From: Psococerastis gibbosa
Lineage: Eukaryota; Arthropoda; Insecta; Psocodea; Psocidae
Length of the DNA: 64,000 bases
Reading direction: 5' to 3'
Assembly: GCA_963971405.1 (NCBI GenBank)
Contig: OZ020489.1
Coordinates: 16,022,290 to 16,086,289, forward strand
The position numbers were made by a program, and so were the translations under genes. Within the stretch, counting starts at the first letter, position 1; each line of letters starts with the position of its first letter. The notes under the pieces are model-generated. The model was not told the origin of the DNA. It saw only the letters and a program-made list of their open reading frames with translations, and ran no database searches. Positions 57,967 through 64,000 of this stretch are shown here, piece after piece.

Positions 57967-58173
57967 AGTTACGTCACTGAAGGTGCTGAGGTTTACTGCT
58001 GAAGGCACGCTCAGGAATTACAAACAACACGGCCTTGCACCACAAGGCAGGAGAAACACAGGATTTATTGCTTCAGTCTGAATTCACAGCTCGTACGTTT
58101 AAGTATTATAATTTTAGTGTAAGAATTTTGGGTCATTTTTTAAAAATTAAAAATTGAGTCTTAAAACTTAACT
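57967..58173 (+). repeat. 3' LTR of errantivirus
   Basis: 207 bp, the same by eye as the 5' LTR. It is followed by ATAT and then satellite sequence in phase with the left block. Confidence 0.95.
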
Positions 58174-61100
58174 ATATGTAAATAGCTATTTTTCGTATTC
58201 TTGTAATATGAATTTTTTGCAGTTATATTTACATCGATGAACACGCTTGGGCTATTGCTTAATGTTAAGTACAATATATTCAGTAAAAATAAGCTAAATG
58301 TTGACACCCATATTATTTCAAGACCTTAAAATTAAATAATATATGTAAATAGCTATTATTCATATTCTTGTACTATGAATTTTTTTGCAGCTATATATTT
58401 ACATCGATAAACACGCTTGAGCTATTTTATAATTTTAAGTACAATACATTTAGTAAAAAAAATATGCTAAATGTAGACACCCATATTATTTCAAGACCTT
58501 AAAATTAAATAATATATGTAAATAGCTATTTTTCGTATTCTTGTATTTTGAATTTTTTGCAGCTACATTTACATCGACGAACACGCTTGGGCTATTGCTT
58601 AATGTTAAGTACAATATATTCAGTAAAAATAAGCTAAATGTTGACACCCATATTATTTCAAGACCTTAAAATTGAATAATATTAGTAAACAGCTATTATT
58701 CATATTCTTGTACTATGAATTTTTTTGCAGCTATATATTTACATCGACGAACACGCTTGGGCTATTGCTTAATGTTAAGTACAATATATTCAGTAAAAAT
58801 AAGCTAAATGTTGACACCCATATTATTTCAAGACCTTAAAATTAAATAATATATGTAAATAGCTATTTTTCGTATTCTTGTATTTTGAATTTTTTTGCAG
58901 CTACACTTACATCGACGAACACGCTTGGGCTATTGCTTAATGTTAAGTACAATATATTCAGTAAAAATAAGCTAAATGTTGACACCCATATTATTTCAAG
59001 ACCTTAAAATTAAATAATATTAGTAAACAGCTATTATTCATATTCTTGTAATATGAATTTTTTTGCAGCTATATATTTACATCGATAAACACGCTTGAGC
59101 TATTTTATAATTTTAAGTACAATACATATAGTAAAAAAAATATGCTAAATGTAGACACCCATATTATTTCAAGACCTTAAAATTAAATAATATATGTAAA
59201 TAGCTATTTTTCGTATTCTTGTATTTTGAATTTTTTTGCAGCTACATTTACATCGACGAACACGCATGGGCTATTGCTTAATGTTAAGTACAATATATTC
59301 AGTAAAAATAAGCTAAATGTTGACACCCATATTATTTCAAGACCTTAAAATTAAATAATATTAGTAAACAGCCATTATTCATATTCTTGTACTATGAATT
59401 TTTCTGCAGCTATATATTTACATCGATAAACACGCTTGAGCTATTTTATAATTTTAAGTACAATACATTTAGTAAAAAAAATATGCTAAATGTAGACACC
59501 CATATTATTTCAAGACCTTAAAATTAAATAATATATGTAAATAGCTATTTTTCGTATTCTTGTAATATGAATTTTTTTGCAGTTATATTTACATCGATGA
59601 ACACGCTTCGGCTATTGCTTAATGTTAAGTACAATATATTCAGTAAAAATAAGCTAAATGTTGACACCCATATTATTTCAAGACCTTAAAATTAAATAAT
59701 ATTAGTAAACAGCTATTATTCATATTCTTGTAATATGAATTTTTTTGCAGCTATATATTTACATCGATAAACACGCTTGAGCTATTTTATAATTTTAAGT
59801 ACAATACATATAGTAAAAAAAATATGCTAAATGTAGACACCCATATTATTTCAAGACCTTAAAATTAAATAATATATGTAAATAGCTATTTTTCGTATTC
59901 TTGTATTTTGAATTTTTTTGCAGCTACATTTACATCGACGAACACGCTTGGGCTATTGCTTAATGTTAAGTACAATATATTCAGTAAAAATAAGCTAAAT
60001 GTTGACACCCATATTATTTCAAGACCTTAAAATTAAATAATATTAGTAAACAGCCATTATTCATATTCTTGTACTATGAATTTTTTTGCAGCTATATATT
60101 TACATCGTTAAACACGCTTGAGCTATTTTATAATTTTAAGTACAATACATTTAGTAAAGAAAATATGCTAAATGTAGACACCCATATTATTTCAAGACCT
60201 TAAAATTAAATAATATATGTAAATAGCTATTTTTCGTATTCTTGTAATATGAATTTTTTTGCAGTTATATTTACATCGATGAACACGCTTGGGCTATTGC
60301 TTAATGTTAAGTACAATATATTCAGTAAAAATAAGCTAAATGTTGACACCCATATTATTTCAAGACCTTAAAATTAAATAATATATGTAAATAGCTATTT
60401 TTCGTATTCTTGTATTTTGAATTTTTTTGCAGCTACACTTACATCGACGAACACGCTTGGGCTATTGCTTAATGTTAAGTACAATATATTCAGTAGAAAT
60501 AAGCTAAATGTTGACACCCATATTATTTCAAGACCTTAAAATTAAATAATATTAGTAAACAGCTATTATTCATATTCTTGTACTATGAATTTTTTTGCAG
60601 CTATATATTTACATCGACGAACACGCTTGGGCTATTGCTTAATGTTAAGTACAATATATTCAGTAAAAATAAGCTAAATGTTGACACCCATATTATTGCA
60701 AGACTTTAAAATTAAATAATATTAGTAAACAGCTATTATTCATATTCTTGTACTATGAATTTTTTGCAGCTATATATTTACATCGATAAACATGCTTGAG
60801 CTATTTTGTAATTTTAAGTACAATACATTTAGTAAAAAAAATATGCTAAATGTAGACACCCATATTATTTCAAGACCTTAAAATTAAATAATATATGTAA
60901 ATAGCTATTATTCATATTCTTGTCCTATGATTTTTTTGCAGTTATATTTACATCGATGAACACGCTTGGGCTATTGCTTAATGTTAAGTACAATATATTC
61001 AGTAAAAATGAGCTAAATGTTGACACCCATATTATTTCAAGACCTTAAAATTAAATAATATTAGTAAACAGCTATTATTCATATTCTTGTACTATGAATT

Positions 61101-64000
61101 TTTTTGCAGCTATATATTTACATCGACGAACACGCTTGGGCTATTGCTTAATGTTAAGTACAATATATTCAGTAAAAATAAGCTAAATGTTGACACCCAT
61201 ATTATTTCAAGACCTTAAAATTAAATAATATATGTAAATAGCTATTTTTCGTATTCTTGTATTTTGAATTTTTTTGCAGCTACACTTACATCGACGAACA
61301 CGCTTGGGCTATTGCTTAATGTTAAGTACAATATATTCAGTAAAAATAAGCTAAATGTTGACACCCATATTATTTCAAGACCTTAAAATTAAATAATATT
61401 AGTAAACAGCTATTATTCATATTCTTGTACTATGAATTTTTTTGCAGCTATATATTTACATCGATAAACACGCTTGAGCTATTTTATAATTTTAAGTACA
61501 ATACATTTAGTAAAAAAAATATGCTAAATGTAGACACCCATATTATTTCAAGACCTTAAAATTAAATAATATTAGTAAACAGCCATTATTCATATTCTTG
61601 TACTATGAATTTTTTTGCAGCTATATATTTACATCGATAAACACGCTTGAGCTATTTTATAATTTTAAGTACAATACATTTAGTAAAAAAATATGCTAAA
61701 TGTAGACACCCATATTATTTCAAGACCTTAAAATTAAATAATATATGTAAATAGCTATTTTTCGTATTCTTGTATTTTGAATTTTTTTGCAGCTACATTT
61801 ACATCGACGAACACGCTTGGGCTATTGCTTAATGTTAAGTACAATATATTCAGTAAAAATAAGCTAAATGTTGACACCCATATTATTTCAAGACCTTAAA
61901 ATTAAATAATATTAGTAAACAGCCATTATTCATATTCTTGTACTATGAATTTTTTTGCAGCTATATATTTACATCGATAAACACGCTTGAGCTATTTTAT
62001 AATTTTAAGTACAATACATTTAGTAAAAAAAATATGCTAAATGTAGACACCCATATTATTTCAAGACCTTAAAATTAAATAATATTAGTAAACAGCTATT
62101 ATTCATATTCTTGTACTATGAATTTTTTTGCAGCTATATATTTACATCGATAAACACGCTTGAGCTATTTTATAATTTTAAGTACAATACATTTAGTAAA
62201 AAAAATATGCTAAATGTTGACACCCATATTATTTCAAGACCTTAAAATTAAATAATATATGTAAATAGCTATTATTCATATTCTTGTACTATGAATTTTT
62301 TTGCAGCTATATATTTACATCGATAAACACGCTTGAGCTATTTTATAATTTTAAGTACAATATATTCAGTAAAAATAAGCTAAATGTTGATACCCATATT
62401 ATTTCAAGACCTTAAAATTAAATAATATATGTAAATAGCTATTATTCATATTCTTGTCCTATGATTTTTTTGCAGTTATATTTACATCGATGAACACGCT
62501 TGGGCTATTGCTTAATGTTATGTACAATATATTCAGTAAAAATAAGCTAAATGTTGACACCCATATTATTTCAAGACCTTAAAATTAAATAATATTAGTA
62601 AACAGCTATTATTCATATTCTTGTACTATGAATTTTTTTGCAGCTATATATTTACATCGATAAACACGCTTGAGCTATTTTTATAATTTTAAGTACAATA
62701 CATATAGTAAAAAAAATATGCTAAATGTAGACACCCATATTATTTCAAGACCTTAAAATTAAATAATATATGTAAATAGCTATTTTTCGTATTCTTGTAT
62801 TTTGAATTTTTTTTGCAGCTACACTTACATCGACGAACACGCTTGGGCTATTGCTTAATGTTAAGTACAATATATTCAGTAAAAATAAGCTAAATGTTGA
62901 CACCCATATTATTTCAAGACCTTAAAATTAAATAATATATGTAAATAGCTATTTTTCGTATTCTTGTATTTTGAATTTTTTTGCAGCTACACTTACATCG
63001 ACGAACACGCTTGGGCTATTGCTTAATGTTAAGTACAATATATTCAGTAAAAATGAGCTAAATGTTGACACCCATATTATTTCAAGACCTTAAAATTAAA
63101 TAATATTAGTAAACAGCTATTATTCATATTCTTGTACTATGAATTTTTTTGCAGCTATATATTTACATCGACGAACACGCTTGGGCTATTGCTTAATGTT
63201 AAGTACAATATATTCAGTAAAAATAAGCTAAATGTTGACACCCATATTATTTCAAGACCTTAAAATTAAATAATATATGTAAATAGCTATTTTTCGTATT
63301 CTTGTATTTTGAATTTTTTTGCAGCTACACTTACATCGACGAACACGCTTGGGCTATTGCTTAATGTTAAGTACAATATATTCAGTAAAAATAAGCTAAA
63401 TGTTGACACCCATATTATTTCAAGACCTTAAAATTAAATAATATTAGTAAACAGCTATTATTCATATTCTTGTACTATGAATTTTTTTGCAGCTATATAT
63501 TTACATCGATAAACACGCTTGAGCTATTTTATAATTTTAAGTACAATACATTTAGTAAAAAAAATATGCTAAATGTAGACACCCATATTATTTCAAGACC
63601 TTAAAATTAAATAATATTAGTAAACAGCCATTATTCATATTCTTGTACTATGAATTTTTTTGCAGCTATATATTTACATCGATAAACACGCTTGAGCTAT
63701 TTTATAATTTTAAGTACAATACATTTAGTAAAAAAAATATGCTAAATGTAGACACCCATATTATTTCAAGACCTTAAAATTAAATAATATTAGTAAACAG
63801 CTATTATTCATATTCTTGTACTATGAATTTTTTTGCAGCTATATATTTACATCGATAAACACGCTTGAGCTATTTTATAATTTTAAGTACAATACATTTA
63901 GTAAAAAAAATATGCTAAATGTAGACACCCATATTATTTCAAGACCTGAAAATTAAATAATATTAGTAAACAGCTATTATTCATATTCTTGTACTATGAA
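58174..64000 (+). repeat. satellite DNA array, right block
   Basis: The same array resumes in phase after the inserted element (ATAT target duplication at 58174-58177) and continues to the window edge. With the left block it makes about 22 kb, roughly 129 monomers. Same two monomer classes, mostly very similar to those of the left block. Confidence 0.97.

Larger units (their letters stand above)
50702..58173 (+). mobile_element. errantivirus-like LTR element with gag, pol, env (7,472 bp)
   Basis: Two 207-bp LTRs that I read as identical, inverted termini AGTTA...TAACT, 4-bp target duplication ATAT (50698-50701, 58174-58177), a tRNA-Ser-type primer site, three long frames in gag-pol-env order and a purine tract before the 3' LTR. 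This fits the gypsy/297/17.6 group of insect endogenous retroviruses. Intact frames and identical LTRs imply recent insertion into the satellite. Confidence 0.96.

Noticed and set aside
34577-64000. CRISPR-like array
   Set aside because: The repeat is a ~170-bp tandem satellite without short repeats and unique spacers, in an animal genome.
34577-64000. Hammerhead ribozyme in the satellite, as in some animal satellites
   Set aside because: I found no CTGATGA...GAAA core in either monomer class.

Overview
The window is AT-rich animal nuclear DNA with spliced genes, GT-AG introns and dense transposable elements. A complete trp-class (TRPC-like) cation channel gene with a fly-TRP-like C-terminal tail, a 297/17.6-like errantivirus and several non-LTR retrotransposon tails point to an arthropod, most likely an insect. 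I cannot name the order with confidence.

Layout. (1) 1-19,950: one minus-strand trp gene, whose 17 coding exons join to an uninterrupted 1,011-residue frame. The start codon has an in-frame stop 30 nt upstream, and the last residues are a basic run followed by G-G-W-I. Its introns hold hAT-type MITEs, a fold-back MITE family with doubled terminal motifs, tRNA-derived SINEs and a 279-bp palindromic insertion carrying two hammerhead-ribozyme-like cores. (2) 19,950-26,470: intergenic DNA made of MITEs, SINEs, decayed non-LTR tails and a ~0.9-kb dispersed repeat. (3) 26,473-31,840: a nearly intact Ty3/gypsy LTR retrotransposon (387-bp LTRs, one mismatch, gag and pol open), inserted into a second copy of that dispersed repeat. 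(4) 31,845-34,576: the rest of that repeat, a SINE, a possible Helitron-like fragment, a decayed reverse-transcriptase tail and a third, inverted copy of the repeat. (5) 34,577-64,000: a satellite array of ~168- and ~173-bp monomers in ~1.70-kb higher-order units, running off the right edge. It is interrupted at 50,702-58,173 by an intact errantivirus-like element (identical 207-bp LTRs, gag, pol, env).

How the parts work together. The trp product should form a plasma-membrane Ca2+-permeable channel, and its C-terminal tail suggests anchoring to a PDZ scaffold as in fly photoreceptors. The errantivirus shows signals for two expression devices: a -1 frameshift site in the gag/pol overlap, and a splice donor/acceptor pair that would attach a leader exon to env. 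The satellite shows local homogenisation, with divergent monomers at its left edge and 1.7-kb and 5.1-kb repeated blocks inside. All family assignments come from reading motifs; no database search was run.
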